From positions 80,093,873 to 80,157,872 of the forward strand of contig OX104119.1 of NCBI GenBank assembly GCA_944474755.1: 64,000 bases of DNA. Direction: 5' to 3'. Under the pieces are notes generated by a model. The model was not told the DNA's origin and did not search any database. It worked only from the letters and a program-made list of their open reading frames with translations. This stretch comes from Limnoperna fortunei (lineage: Eukaryota > Mollusca > Bivalvia > Mytilida > Modiolidae). Below, piece by piece: positions 18,146 to 28,185 of this stretch (the stretch's first letter is position 1; each line of letters starts with the position of its first letter). The position numbers and the translations under genes are program-made.

Positions 18146-18720
18146 AATGTGTAAAATAACTTTGTTACTCTTTTTAGCTCACCTGGACCAAAGATCCATG
18201 TGAGCTTTGTCATCACTTTGCGTCTGTCGTCGTTAGCAGTTATTCAAACATCTTCTTCTCCAAAACCACAAAGCAGAATGATATCAAATTTGGTATGAAT
18301 GTTTCTTAGTTAATTGTGCAAAAGGTTTTTGATCCGTCGAAAAACATGGCCGCTGTAGCTAAAAATAGACCAGAGGGGGTACGGCCACCATTAGAGCATC
18401 ATAACTCAAAAACTATAATAGATAGTAAAATCTGAAGAGACCTTCCATGTTCAGAATCAAAAGCTCTATAAAAGTCTAATTTTGGCCGAAGTTGTCCGAC
18501 GACTCCTTGTAGGAGTTATCTCTCTTGGAAGGTTAAAAATAGTGATTTTTTGTGTTTTTTTACTATAACTTGAGAACGATAAAAGATAAACTTTCTATTG
18601 CTGAAATGTTCAGCTCATTAAGCTCTACTAAAGTCTTCATTGGGTCGAAGTTGTCCACTGACTCCTTGTAGGAGCTAATGCTCCTTAAATCATGAAAATT
18701 CCCCTGGGGGCCTCTTGTTT
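18146..18720. repeat. Dispersed repeat, 'agctcacctgga' family
   Basis: From 18176 the sequence reads like an interspersed repeat common in molluscan genomes: it starts with agctcacctgga and ccatgtgagcttt, followed by a 'cgtctgtcgtcgt' stretch. Two internal segments repeat each other: 'gaagttgtcc' followed by 'actccttgtaggag' occurs near 18487 and again near 18649. It ends near 18720. Coding capacity is nil. Confidence 0.6.
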
Positions 18721-18940
18721 TTAGCTCACTGTGAACAAAGGTCCATGTAAGCTTATGTCGTCTCCATGCGTTCGTCGTTTACCGCTGCATTTGTTAACTT
18801 TAAAAAACATCTTCTCTTCGGAAACCACTTAGCCAAGCGCAAAAACTATTGGTATGAGAACTCTAAAGAGCTGTACAAAAGTCTTCATTTGGTAGTTGTT
18901 GTACCAGTTTTCTCTAATGAAAGATAAAAAATAACGATTT
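18721..18940. repeat. Second, shorter copy of the 'agctcac' dispersed repeat
   Basis: Starts again with 'agctcactgtgaacaaaggtcc' (first 20 bases agctcactgtgaacaaaggt) and continues with the same 'catcttctc...aaaccact' segment as the copy before it. It is diverged and truncated, so the two are probably successive copies rather than a recent duplication. Confidence 0.55.
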
Positions 18941-19264
18941 TTATGCCCCCGCGACGACACGTCGTGGGCATTAAGTTTTACTCATGTGTGTACTTAAGTA
19001 TGTCTGTACGTTAAGGTTTTTCAGATGGCTTGGATATCTACTTCCTGTTTGCGATACTTAGATTTTCGTGGGGGCATCTGTGTCCTATGGACACATTCTC
19101 TCTTTGTTTTGTTTACGTTTTTGGCCTATAACTTGAGAACCATAATAGCAGTGATTTTTAGTAATAATTTTTGTTCTTTTGACATTTGTAGGAGATATTG
19201 CTCCTTAAATGACAAATATTACAGGTTAGCGGTACAGGCCCTCTTGAACCTTCTTGTTAATTAA
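18941..19264. repeat. Dispersed repeat, 'gcccccgcgacgac' family, copy 1
   Basis: The opening 'gcccccgcgacgacacgtcg' has an internal palindrome (cgacgacacgtcg). It is followed by 'agttttactcatgt' and 'cagatggcttggat' and ends after 'gtcctatggacac'. The same blocks recur at about 19600-19800. A 79-codon frame inside it has no protein signature. Confidence 0.5.
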
Positions 19265-19433
19265 TTTCCAAATATTTGTTTTGTTAATTGTTTGTTAAAA
19301 CTATCACATTCATTTTATGTTTGTACATGTATATTGTTTATTGTAACAGTTCAGTATAAATTTTTCATAACCCCATAATTTTTCATGCATTAGGACTCCA
19401 GATGGATATTATTCAGTTATGGAATTTTGAAGA

Positions 19434-19532
19434 GGTCAATGTGCTTTACATGGACCTTGAACACTGATATTGACCAATGACGAAGTTGGAGGTAAATATC
19501 AGTGTACAAGGTCCATATACAGCATATTGACC
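19434..19532. repeat. 99-bp imperfect palindrome (foldback)
   Basis: Starts with GGTCAAT and ends with ATTGACC. The core arms 19442-19471 and 19495-19524 pair at 27 of 30 positions around a 23-base loop. It looks like a small foldback or MITE remnant nested in element B. Confidence 0.65.
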
Positions 19533-19599
19533 GATTTAAAAAGTCCTTAATTGTTATATTACATATGCCAATCCCATCTGAAATACCTTGTTATAATAT

Positions 19600-19800
19600 T
19601 TTTTTATGCACTAGTGACGACGAGTCATGGGGCATGAGTTTTACTCATGTTCGTACAAATTTTCTTCCCACTTTTCTTGGGGTGACTTACCATGATGTAC
19701 TGTATGCCCTAAGGGATTTTCAGATGGCTTGGATAGCTACTTCCTGTTTGCCGTTACATAGATTTTAGAGGGGCATCAGTGTCCTATGGACATTCTCGCT
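19600..19800. repeat. Dispersed repeat, 'gcccccgcgacgac' family, copy 2
   Basis: Shares 'gagttttactcatgt', 'ttttcagatggcttggat' and 'gtcctatggaca' with copy 1 at 18941-19264, but the start is more diverged. An 88-codon frame across it is not a gene. Confidence 0.5.
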
Positions 19801-20530
19801 TTATTTGAGTGGCTATTATCCCACTGACAACAAACTTGTGTCAATAGCTATATTAAGTATAATGACTACGATATTATTTTAAAATAGTAACACTGGTATA
19901 TGATTAAAAATAGTAACACCTCATATCTTTCGTTACAATAGCATGTTTCAGCCAATAAAATTTGTGAAAATTAATCCTTTGTAATATTTAGTATTACCTT
20001 TGTATTTCATTTTGTGATAATATCATGCCAAATAAAATATTTCTGACTGAAAATTCTGTGTATGTTTGAATAGCATTTGGTAGTTGTGTTATGTATTACA
20101 TTTTAGTTATACTGCACATGTAAGTGTGCTTCAGTATTTTTCTACATGTGTTTTGTGTTGTTGAAATAGTCATATCTTGATGCAATCTGGAATTTCAGAT
20201 TTTTTTTTTGAATTTAAATTCAGATAACCATTGTTTCCTTTATGAACTTGATGTTAATTCGTGAGGCCCTTTTACATCGATTTCTCTCCTGCTGCACTAT
20301 GGCACAATCAATTGCTATTTAGTAGCATATGAGTTCTACTGTCTGCCTCGAATTCAGAAAAGTCCTATTAATGGAGACTAGTTTTTCCTAATTGGTGCAG
20401 TGTTTGATAGTTAGATGTGCCTGTTGTTTGACAAATTACTCATCAATATAGAAGAAACATGAGTGGATAATTTTACATTATTAAGAAAGACTCGGCACTT
20501 TATGCAAAACTTAAAATAACATTGATTGAA
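19801..20530. other. Element B interior, no feature seen
   Basis: AT-rich DNA with no coding frame and no repeat that I could recognise. Confidence 0.4.
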
Positions 20531-20752
20531 CGTGGATCTTTCCAGGTGAATTCCTAGTCCTGTTTCCACGATGATTCAACGTCATATTTCCACGTGGATT
20601 CAACGTCATATTTCCACGTGAATTCAACGTCATATTTCCACGTGGATTCAACGTCATAAATCCACGTCATTTCAATTTACATATCAATACCATTATTCCA
20701 CGTTTAATCAACGTTGAGAACTGACAGTTTTTCTACGTGGAATCAACGTTGT
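20531..20752 (+). repeat. Element B right subterminal ACGT-core repeat cluster with 24-bp tandem repeat
   Basis: Thirteen ACGT cores in about 220 bp. A 24-bp unit made of 'tttccacg', a variable 4 bases and 'ttcaacgtcata' is repeated four times without gaps at 20563-20586, 20587-20610, 20611-20634 and 20635-20658. The cores mirror those of the left end. Confidence 0.8.
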
Positions 20753-20764
20753 GTGCCTGATGGG
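20753..20764 (-). repeat. Element B right terminal inverted repeat
   Basis: GTGCCTGATGGG, complement of the left end with one mismatch; followed by the duplicated CT at 20765-20766. Confidence 0.8.
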
Positions 20765-21022
20765 CTGCTTTTAGGATAGCTGCATAGTATAGTTAACCAA
20801 TAAATGGCCCTGGAAGTCGCAAGAACATTGCTTGGCACATGTAGCTGGTGTACTCACTTGCTCGCAACTGTTCTTATTGTTCGCCTCTCCATGCAATTAT
20901 GAGAGGCTTGGATAACTTTGTAAATTTAACTCGAGTTTTCAATGCGTGCGACTGATTACGCATGTTACGTATAGTAATCACTGAACACTTGATATAGTGT
21001 AGTTAACAAATTTGCACTCAAG

Positions 21023-21094
21023 TCCCAGGTAGTCTAGTGGTTAGGATTCCGCGCTCTCACCGCGGCGGCCGGGGTTCGATTCCCCGTCTGGGAA
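21023..21094 (+). tRNA. tRNA-Glu (CTC), unit 10
   Basis: Identical to the unit 1 gene. Confidence 0.97.
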
Positions 21095-21454
21095 TTATTT
21101 TTGTGCTCATGTTTGCGATTGTATCGGTTTGTTTTAGAATTTGTAAGACTTTCCCGCTACTCGGAGATTCATATACATTTTAATTTAGGTACTGTGGCAA
21201 TGCAAACATTTTTTGGTCGTCCTCGCATCAACTCTATGCGGCAATTAAAGCACATGATAGTTGGTATTGCAGCCTAACTTGACGTAAGGCAAATGAACCA
21301 TAACTCCTTTCTTAAGAAATTTGCCAACTTGGCATAAAATAACAAAATATTTAGGACTAATCTTTATTTAATTGAACGAGTTGCTGAAGGTGGACAAAAG
21401 TAACCAGATTGACAGAAAGGATACACTATCATAAATTTCCAGTCATGTTACAAG

Positions 21455-21526
21455 GGGGATGTAGCTCAGTGGTAGAGCGCTCGCTTTGCATGTGATAGGC
21501 CCCGGGTTCGATCCCCGGCATCTCCA
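21455..21526 (+). tRNA. tRNA-Ala (TGC), unit 10
   Basis: Identical to the unit 1 gene. Confidence 0.96.
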
Positions 21527-21705
21527 CAAATTTTTGGTCTCTTGTTTTAATGGTAGTATAAACAGTCAGAGAAATGACAGTACGACAACAAGGTGATAAG
21601 TCAGTGTGTATATAACCGGGAGCTTGGTGAGGTTGCTATTACGAATAGGGCTGCGCGTTTCAACGGAACTAATATAGTCGTATAAATGAAGTGTCTAGGT
21701 AGCAA

Positions 21706-21777
21706 GGGGATGTAGCTCAGTGGTAGAGCGTTCGCATCGCAAGTGAAAGGCCCCGGGTTCGATCCCCGGCTTCTCCA
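21706..21777 (+). tRNA. tRNA-Ala (CGC), unit 10
   Basis: Identical to the unit 1 gene. Confidence 0.96.
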
Positions 21778-22111
21778 GATTTTTTTTAGTATATATACCT
21801 AAAAGTCAGGGGATCATGATCGACTATATACCTGCAGGTGTCCCGACGCTGGCCTGCTTTTAGGATAGCTGCATAGTATAGTTAACCAATAAATGGCCCT
21901 GGAAGTCGCAAGAACATTGCTTGGCACATGTAGCTGGTGTACTAACTTGCTCGCAACTGTTCTTATTGTTCGCCTCTCCATGCAATTATGAGAGGCTTGG
22001 ATAACTTTGTAAATTTAACTCGAGTTTTCAATGCGTGCGACTGATTACGCATGTTACGTATAGTAATCACTGAACACTTGATATAGTGTAGTTAACAAAT
22101 TTGCACTCAAG

Positions 22112-22183
22112 TCCCAGGTAGTCTAGTGGTTAGGATTCCGCGCTCTCACCGCGGCGGCCGGGGTTCGATTCCCCGTCTGGGAA
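22112..22183 (+). tRNA. tRNA-Glu (CTC), unit 11
   Basis: Identical to the unit 1 gene. Confidence 0.97.
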
Positions 22184-22543
22184 TTATTTTTGTGCTCATG
22201 TTTGCGATTGTATCGGTTTGTTTTAGAATTTGTAAGACTTTCCCGCTACTCGGAGATTCATATACATTTTAATTTAGGTACTGTGGCAATGCAAACATTT
22301 TTTGGTCGTCCTCGCATCAACTCTATGCGGCAATTAAAGCACATGATAGTTGGTATTGCAGCCTAACTTGACGTAAGGCAAATGAACCATAACTCCTTTC
22401 TTAAGAAATTTGCCAACTTGGCATAAAATAACAAAATATTTAGGACTAATCTTTATTTAATTGAACGAGTTGCTGAAGGTGGACAAAAGTAACCAGATTG
22501 ACAGAAAGGATACACTATCATAAATTTCCAGTCATGTTACAAG

Positions 22544-22615
22544 GGGGATGTAGCTCAGTGGTAGAGCGCTCGCTTTGCATGTGATAGGCCCCGGGTTCGA
22601 TCCCCGGCATCTCCA
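22544..22615 (+). tRNA. tRNA-Ala (TGC), unit 11
   Basis: Identical to the unit 1 gene. Confidence 0.96.
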
Positions 22616-22794
22616 CAAATTTTTGGTCTCTTGTTTTAATGGTAGTATAAACAGTCAGAGAAATGACAGTACGACAACAAGGTGATAAGTCAGTGTGTAT
22701 ATAACCGGGAGCTTGGTGAGGTTGCTATTACGAATAGGGCTGCGCGTTTCAACGGAACTAATATAGTCGTATAAATGAAGTGTCTAGGTAGCAA

Positions 22795-22866
22795 GGGGAT
22801 GTAGCTCAGTGGTAGAGCGTTCGCATCGCAAGTGAAAGGCCCCGGGTTCGATCCCCGGCTTCTCCA
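22795..22866 (+). tRNA. tRNA-Ala (CGC), unit 11
   Basis: Identical to the unit 1 gene. Confidence 0.96.
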
Positions 22867-23200
22867 GATTTTTTTTAGTATATATACCTAAAAGTCAGGG
22901 GATCATGATCGACTATATACCTGCAGGTGTCCCGACGCTGGCCTGCTTTTAGGATAGCTGCATAGTATAGTTAACCAATAAATGGCCCTGGAAGTCGCAA
23001 GAACATTGCTTGGCACATGTAGCTGGTGTACTCACTTGCTCGCAACTGTTCTTATTGTTCGCCTCTCCATGCAATTATGAGAGGCTTGGATAACTTTGTA
23101 AATTTAACTCGAGTTTTCAATGCGTGCGACTGATTACGCATGTTACGTATAGTAATCACTGAACACTTGATATAGTGTAGTTAACAAATTTGCACTCAAG

Positions 23201-23272
23201 TCCCAGGTAGTCTAGTGGTTAGGATTCCGCGCTCTCACCGCGGCGGCCGGGGTTCGATTCCCCGTCTGGGAA
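23201..23272 (+). tRNA. tRNA-Glu (CTC), unit 12
   Basis: Identical to the unit 1 gene. Confidence 0.97.
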
Positions 23273-23632
23273 TTATTTTTGTGCTCATGTTTGCGATTGT
23301 ATCGGTTTGTTTTAGAATTTGTAAGACTTTCCCGCTACTCGGAGATTCATATACATTTTAATTTAGGTACTGTGGCAATGCAAACATTTTTTGGTCGTCC
23401 TCGCATCAACTCTATGCGGCAATTAAAGCACATGATAGTTGGTATTGCAGCCTAACTTGACGTAAGGCAAATGAACCATAACTCCTTTCTTAAGAAATTT
23501 GCCAACTTGGCATAAAATAACAAAATATTTAGGACTAATCTTTATTTAATTGAACGAGTTGCTGAAGGTGGACAAAAGTAACCAGATTGACAGAAAGGAT
23601 ACACTATCATAAATTTCCAGTCATGTTACAAG

Positions 23633-23704
23633 GGGGATGTAGCTCAGTGGTAGAGCGCTCGCTTTGCATGTGATAGGCCCCGGGTTCGATCCCCGGCATC
23701 TCCA
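23633..23704 (+). tRNA. tRNA-Ala (TGC), unit 12
   Basis: Identical to the unit 1 gene; transposon C begins 115 bp after it. Confidence 0.96.
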
Positions 23705-23819
23705 CAAATTTTTGGTCTCTTGTTTTAATGGTAGTATAAACAGTCAGAGAAATGACAGTACGACAACAATGTGATAAGTCAGTGTGTATATAACCGGGAG
23801 CTTGGTGAGGTTGCTATTT

Positions 23820-23843
23820 CACTCAAAGTCACTAATAAGGCCC
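23820..23843 (+). repeat. Element C left terminal inverted repeat
   Basis: 24 bp starting CACTCAAAGTCACTAATAA; complementary to 28896-28919 except for G against A at position 20. Confidence 0.9.
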
Positions 23844-25225
23844 AAATGGGTGTTCTGTTACCCCCAGCTTTTATAATGATATAAATGTCTGATATTTGTA
23901 GTCTAGAGTATCTATTATACTTACCTGTCATCGGATCACAATACAAAAGTTAGATTGTAACACTTATTTTTTTGTGAGTACTTCTACCTTGGCAAAAATC
24001 GATACCTACGTTACTGACGCCATTCGTTTATACACACTTATATTCTAACTTAAATTAAAATTTATACGTTATTTTAGTTATGTTGGCAATTATTAATTTA
24101 CTTTGTAACATGCTTTATCAGAAATCCACATTTCTGCAGCTTCTTGATTCACCATTGCATATCTTGCGTAATTTTATACAGTGACGCCAATTCTCGGATA
24201 CATACGTAACCATGCACAAAACTAACAAAATTTAGTAAGTACTTATAGGAGAAAACATATTTATTTGATAATATCACACTGATAATATACTTATTGATCA
24301 GTAATCAACACAACGAGATATCCAGAAAATATCAGTATTGCTGAAAAAGTAGATTTATACAGAAGTTCTCTAGGTTCAAAACAGAGCGATACATACGTTG
24401 TCAACCCTTTGACATCGTATATTTGGCAAGAATATACGGAGATGCTTTACAAAATCGAGATATCATGCATCAGTACTTCCCCTAAAGTGGTTTGTTTAAT
24501 ATAGGGTTTCAAATAGAGTATACTGTATTGTAAATAACGAAATGGTACAAACGTTACCAATACATACGTTACTAACTACGTTTGAATTTGTACGAAACAA
24601 TGCACCACGTGGTAACTAAACTAGCTCTACATCATTTAGAAGTTTTAAGACCGCCATATTTTGAAAATGTGCATGTAACCTGTCGCAAACTAGATTTAAT
24701 CAGAAGTGTTTAATTGGCAGTTCACCGCATGTCTAAAGGTTAGTACTTTTTATTGCAGTTTCACTTACTTCCAATATTATGTATATCATAACACGCCCTG
24801 AATACACAAAAACATGCATCAGTACTTCCCCTAAAGTGGTTTGTTTAATATAGGGTTTCAAATAGAGTATACTGTATTGTAAATAACGAAATGGTACAAA
24901 CGTTACCAATACATACGTTACTAACTACGTTTGAATTTGTACGAAACAATGCACCACGTGGTAACTAAACTAGCTCTACATCATTTAGAAGTTTTAAGAC
25001 CGCCATATTTTGAAAATGTGCATGTAACCTGTCGCAAACTAGATTTAATCAGAAGTGTTTAATTGGCAGTTCACCGCATGTCTAAAGGTTAGTACTTTTT
25101 ATTGCAGTTTCACTTACTTCCAATATTATGTATATCATAACACGCCCTGAATACACAAAAACAATGTCCACACACTGTGTGTAAATATATGCTATTGGTA
25201 AACATATACCAAACATCAAAAGATT
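23844..25225 (+). promoter_or_regulatory. Element C left subterminal region with GATACATACGTTAC repeats
   Basis: Copies or near-copies of the 14-mer lie at 24001, 24197, 24388, 24560 and 24909, all in plus orientation. They are probably transposase-binding sites, by analogy with subterminal repeats of other DNA transposons. No coding region is present. Confidence 0.65.
24464..25161 (+). repeat. 349-bp tandem duplication in element C
   Basis: Copy 1 at 24464-24812 and copy 2 at 24813-25161 appear identical by eye. Each begins 'catgcatcagtacttcccc' and ends '...ccctgaatacacaaaaa'. Each carries one ATACATACGTTAC site, so the duplication raises the number of putative binding sites. Its identity implies a recent origin. 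Confidence 0.9.
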
Positions 25226-25258
25226 GATACATACGTTACTGTCGGTAACGTATGTATC
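25226..25258. repeat. Perfect inverted pair of the 14-mer motif
   Basis: GATACATACGTTAC at 25226-25239, a 5-base spacer (tgtcg), then its exact complement at 25245-25258. It lies about 400 bp upstream of the transposase gene and could be a high-affinity dimer site acting on the promoter. Confidence 0.85.
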
Positions 25259-25638
25259 TTATTATTGGTTCTAAAATAAAACGAAACTAACATTATTGGT
25301 AGATATAAATAATGGCTAATGATAATCATTCATTATCGTAAACATTAGGTTTTTATTATTTTGATGGTTGTTGCCTTATATATGTAAAATGAACCTAGCC
25401 AACATGTCCTTTATTGTGTACACAGTTATTTTTCTCTATAATTGAAAAAAGCTTTATCTATTCCTCCAGTAAATTCCGTATCAACATGTATATTTTAGCT
25501 TTCGTACTTTTTTTGATTTTTTTGACATTGATTAAATCCAAAAAACACATAGTTCATACTTACTTTTCCATAGAAATAACGAAACGAACGGTAACGTATG
25601 TATCGATACTTACGTGACTTACGATTCTTTGTTTCAGA
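25259..25638 (+). promoter_or_regulatory. Upstream region of the transposase gene, with motif pair and 3' splice site
   Basis: A TATATAT lies near 25378-25384. A minus-oriented 14-mer (25591-25604) abuts a degenerate plus copy (25605-25618), ending 20 bp before the start codon. 'ttctttgtttcag' (about 25626-25637) is a good 3' splice site one base before the ATG, so the mRNA may have a spliced 5' leader. If the transposase binds the motif it could repress its own gene; that is inference. Confidence 0.5.
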
Positions 25639-28185
25639 ATGGGGAAATCCAGGGCGGAAATCCAAAAAGCTTATAGAGAGAGACAGAAGGCTAAAGGATC
25701 AGCATTTTTGGAGAAGGAAAGAGTTCGTCAACTCCAGTACTATAAACCTGCAGCAGATTTGTCCGCTAAGAAAAGGGCTGAAAGGAATGAGAAGAATAAG
25801 TTCAGGAATCGATTATCACGACTTCGGAAGAAACAGCGGGAACAAAATGACAATGTCGTGACTGAGACAAGTGGATACGAAAGTGCGGGGGACAATAACG
25901 ACGTGGATATGTCTACTGACGAACACCAACCTCGCTCGTCAAAAGACGCCAATGTATCTGCTGACTATAACCAACCTGGTCCGTCTGGATTAATTGTCAA
26001 ATTACCGGTAATGTCTAATTCGGCAAAAGCAAAAGGACTGAAAAAAGTACGAGCTAGAGCATTAGCACGGGCCAACAAGAAAGTTAGGAATCTGAAGCAT
26101 GACATAGAAACGCTTAGAAAAAAGATCAAAGTAAGAGATAGAAAAATATCCCGCATGGTAATGAGACAAAGACAAATTGAAGCTATTCAAACAGAAGATC
26201 TGACCCCAAGGAAGCAAACAGATCAAGATATTAATATGCTGAATCTCACACCTAAAAGGAGACGTTTTGTTAGAAGAAAACTTCTTCAGGCCAACACTGT
26301 AATGGCAGAGGTGAAAGAATCACGAAAAGCCACATCACGCAAGAAACGGAATAACTTGCACAGGATTATATCAGGAACGATGGCTCGAAAGTACCGGTGC
26401 ATTACGAACATTAACAAATTTACGGGCCTTTCCCGTAAATCGTTAGTTAAAGTATTTGACAAAGATTTGGTCAACAATATACCAACTGAGAGAAGAATAT
26501 GCAAGGCAAGGAACATGAGAAATCGTATCATTGAGTTTTTTATGCGGGACGACAATAGCCGTGCACAACCTGGAAAGGCGGATGCAAAGAAAGTAGAAAC
26601 AGGACAGAAAATGCAAACGAGAGTTTTAACGGACTACATCAAGAATTTGTACGACAAATACATGTCAGAAAATCCAGATGCCGATATTTCATTGAGTACG
26701 TTTCAACGCCTTCGACCAAAGAATATATTACTGACATCCTTCATTTCTAGAAACACATGCCAATGCATACACCATCAAAATATGGCACTGAAAGTCCAAG
26801 CCCTTAGAAAGTCTGGAATCAAAATAGGACAAAACCCCGAGAGTCTTATCCCAAATCAGCACAAATTAGATGAAATTTTAAAAGATCTGCCAGCAAACTT
26901 TGAATACAAAATATGGAAGAAAGTCGAAGTAGAACAAGGAAAAATGAGGATGAAAGTAGTTGACCAACAGACAGATGCTAGTACATTCCGGGAAAATTTC
27001 AAACAACAGATGAAGGACTTTACAGACCATGTCAACAGAGTTAAAGAACAATACAGTCAAGTGAGAGATCTGAAAGCTAACTTACCGAATGATGAAATGA
27101 TCCTGCAAATGGATTTTGCCGAAAACTTTTCGTGTAGATCCCTGAATGAAATTCAAACGGCTTACTGGAACCAGTCCATGGTGACTTTACACCCCGTAGT
27201 CGCGTACTTTAAGGAAGGCGACATCCTTAAGCACCAAAGCTTCGTTGTCGTAAGCGATGAAATGTCACATTCCGCCAGTACCGTTTGTGCATTTATAGAC
27301 AAACTAATGCCCTGTCTTAAGGTCCTCAAGCCAAACCTGAAAACCATACACTATTGGACAGATTCTCCTTCGTCCCAATACAGAAACCGTTACATTTTCT
27401 ACACCATAGCACATCATCAAAATATATATCAAGTTCGGGGAAGATGGAACTACTTCGAGGCCGGACACGGGAAAGGCCCGTGCGACGGCCTCGGTGGAAC
27501 CGTTAAACGTATGGCCGATGAAGCTATCAATCAAGGTCACACATCGATACAAGATGCAGCTGATTTCTATAAATGGGGAAGCACATCCACAATGACAGGC
27601 GTCAGATTCTTGTATGTTCCAAAATCTGAAACTCAACAGAAGCACGAGGAAATGAACAACATTGTCACTAAACCTCTAAAGGGAACAATGAAACTACACG
27701 CCATAGGAGTAGAGGAATCTCATCTGATGACTAGAGAAACGTCTTGCTATTGCAACATTTGTATCAGAGGACACTATTGTCAGACATGGGAGAAACAGAA
27801 CACAATGGTATCAAATCTAACTGAAAACCAAAATGAAACCAATGGAAATCAAGAAACCGTCAACCCTCCTCAACAGGATGCACCTGAACAGCGGATAGAT
27901 TTGGAACTGGATGAATTTGTCGCCGTTATATATGACAGAAACTGGTTTATTGGACAGATAGTTGACAAGGATCCAGACGAGGGTGACTACGAGATAAACT
28001 TCATGGCTAAGGCTAAGCAAATGTACAAATGGCCAACGGTCGAAGACCGCATTTGGGTAGATCACAATGATGTTCTCTGTGTCATAAACACTCTTGAGCC
28101 GTCCGGAAAATCACAAAGACTTTTCAAAATGACAAGTGAAGAAAAGGAGAAAGTTTCTGACCTCTTCAAATCAAGAATAGCATAA
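25639..28185 (+). CDS. DDE-type transposase of element C, superfamily unassigned
   Basis: 848 aa, intact, in one exon. The N-terminus (1-70) is highly basic and resembles a basic-region helix (RAERNEKNKFRNRLSRLRKK at 46-65). A basic coiled coil is likely at about 130-185. Cys/His clusters are CQC-x-HH at 374-379 and CYC-x-IC-x3-HYC at 703-713. The probable catalytic core is D492 in MDFAEN, D575 in TDSPSSQYRNRY and an acidic residue in FEAGHGKGPCDGLGG (E607 or D616). The C-terminus (about 755-820: FVAVIYDRNWFIGQIV... IWVDHNDVLCVI) looks like a Tudor/SH3-type fold. I recall related uncharacterised proteins in many invertebrates and fishes but cannot name the family. It should cut and rejoin element ends. 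The ATG follows a splice acceptor, and the stop is followed at once by a motif copy (28190). Confidence 0.75.
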   Translation: MGKSRAEIQKAYRERQKAKGSAFLEKERVRQLQYYKPAADLSAKKRAERNEKNKFRNRLSRLRKKQREQNDNVVTETSGYESAGDNNDVDMSTDEHQPRSSKDANVSADYNQPGPSGLIVKLPVMSNSAKAKGLKKVRARALARANKKVRNLKHDIETLRKKIKVRDRKISRMVMRQRQIEAIQTEDLTPRKQTDQDINMLNLTPKRRRFVRRKLLQANTVMAEVKESRKATSRKKRNNLHRIISGTMARKYRCITNINKFTGLSRKSLVKVFDKDLVNNIPTERRICKARNMRNRIIEFFMRDDNSRAQPGKADAKKVETGQKMQTRVLTDYIKNLYDKYMSENPDADISLSTFQRLRPKNILLTSFISRNTCQCIHHQNMALKVQALRKSGIKIGQNPESLIPNQHKLDEILKDLPANFEYKIWKKVEVEQGKMRMKVVDQQTDASTFRENFKQQMKDFTDHVNRVKEQYSQVRDLKANLPNDEMILQMDFAENFSCRSLNEIQTAYWNQSMVTLHPVVAYFKEGDILKHQSFVVVSDEMSHSASTVCAFIDKLMPCLKVLKPNLKTIHYWTDSPSSQYRNRYIFYTIAHHQNIYQVRGRWNYFEAGHGKGPCDGLGGTVKRMADEAINQGHTSIQDAADFYKWGSTSTMTGVRFLYVPKSETQQKHEEMNNIVTKPLKGTMKLHAIGVEESHLMTRETSCYCNICIRGHYCQTWEKQNTMVSNLTENQNETNGNQETVNPPQQDAPEQRIDLELDEFVAVIYDRNWFIGQIVDKDPDEGDYEINFMAKAKQMYKWPTVEDRIWVDHNDVLCVINTLEPSGKSQRLFKMTSEEKEKVSDLFKSRIA

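Larger units (their letters stand above)
15693..20764. mobile_element. Element B: DNA transposon with CCCAKCAGGCAC termini and 2-bp target duplication
   Basis: A 5,072-bp insertion in spacer 3 of unit 9. Removing it and one CT restores the unit exactly. The ends are an imperfect inverted repeat, CCCAGCAGGCAC at 15693-15704 against the complement of GTGCCTGATGGG at 20753-20764 (11 of 12 match). CT is duplicated at 15691-15692 and 20765-20766. Both subterminal regions are packed with ACGT-core repeats. There is no transposase frame, so it must be mobilised in trans, but it holds a promoter-like region and a small spliced gene. I cannot assign a superfamily with confidence. Confidence 0.85.
20765..23818 (+). 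repeat. tRNA tandem array, block 3 (units 10-12 up to transposon C)
   Basis: Resumes in exact phase: the next Glu starts at 21023, which is 14860 + 1,089 + 5,072 + 2. Glu genes follow at 22112 and 23201. Unit 12 has a private change near 23770 and ends at the target TATT (23815-23818). Confidence 0.97.

Noticed and set aside
17711..19768. Three short frames in element B (17711-17908, 19025-19264, 19502-19768)
   Set aside because: The first lies in the predicted intron between the two exons; the others run across dispersed repeats or the palindrome. None shows a motif.
25414..25617. 67-codon frame upstream of the transposase
   Set aside because: It lies in the AT-rich leader and overlaps motif copies. 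Its hydrophobic composition comes from T-rich codons.
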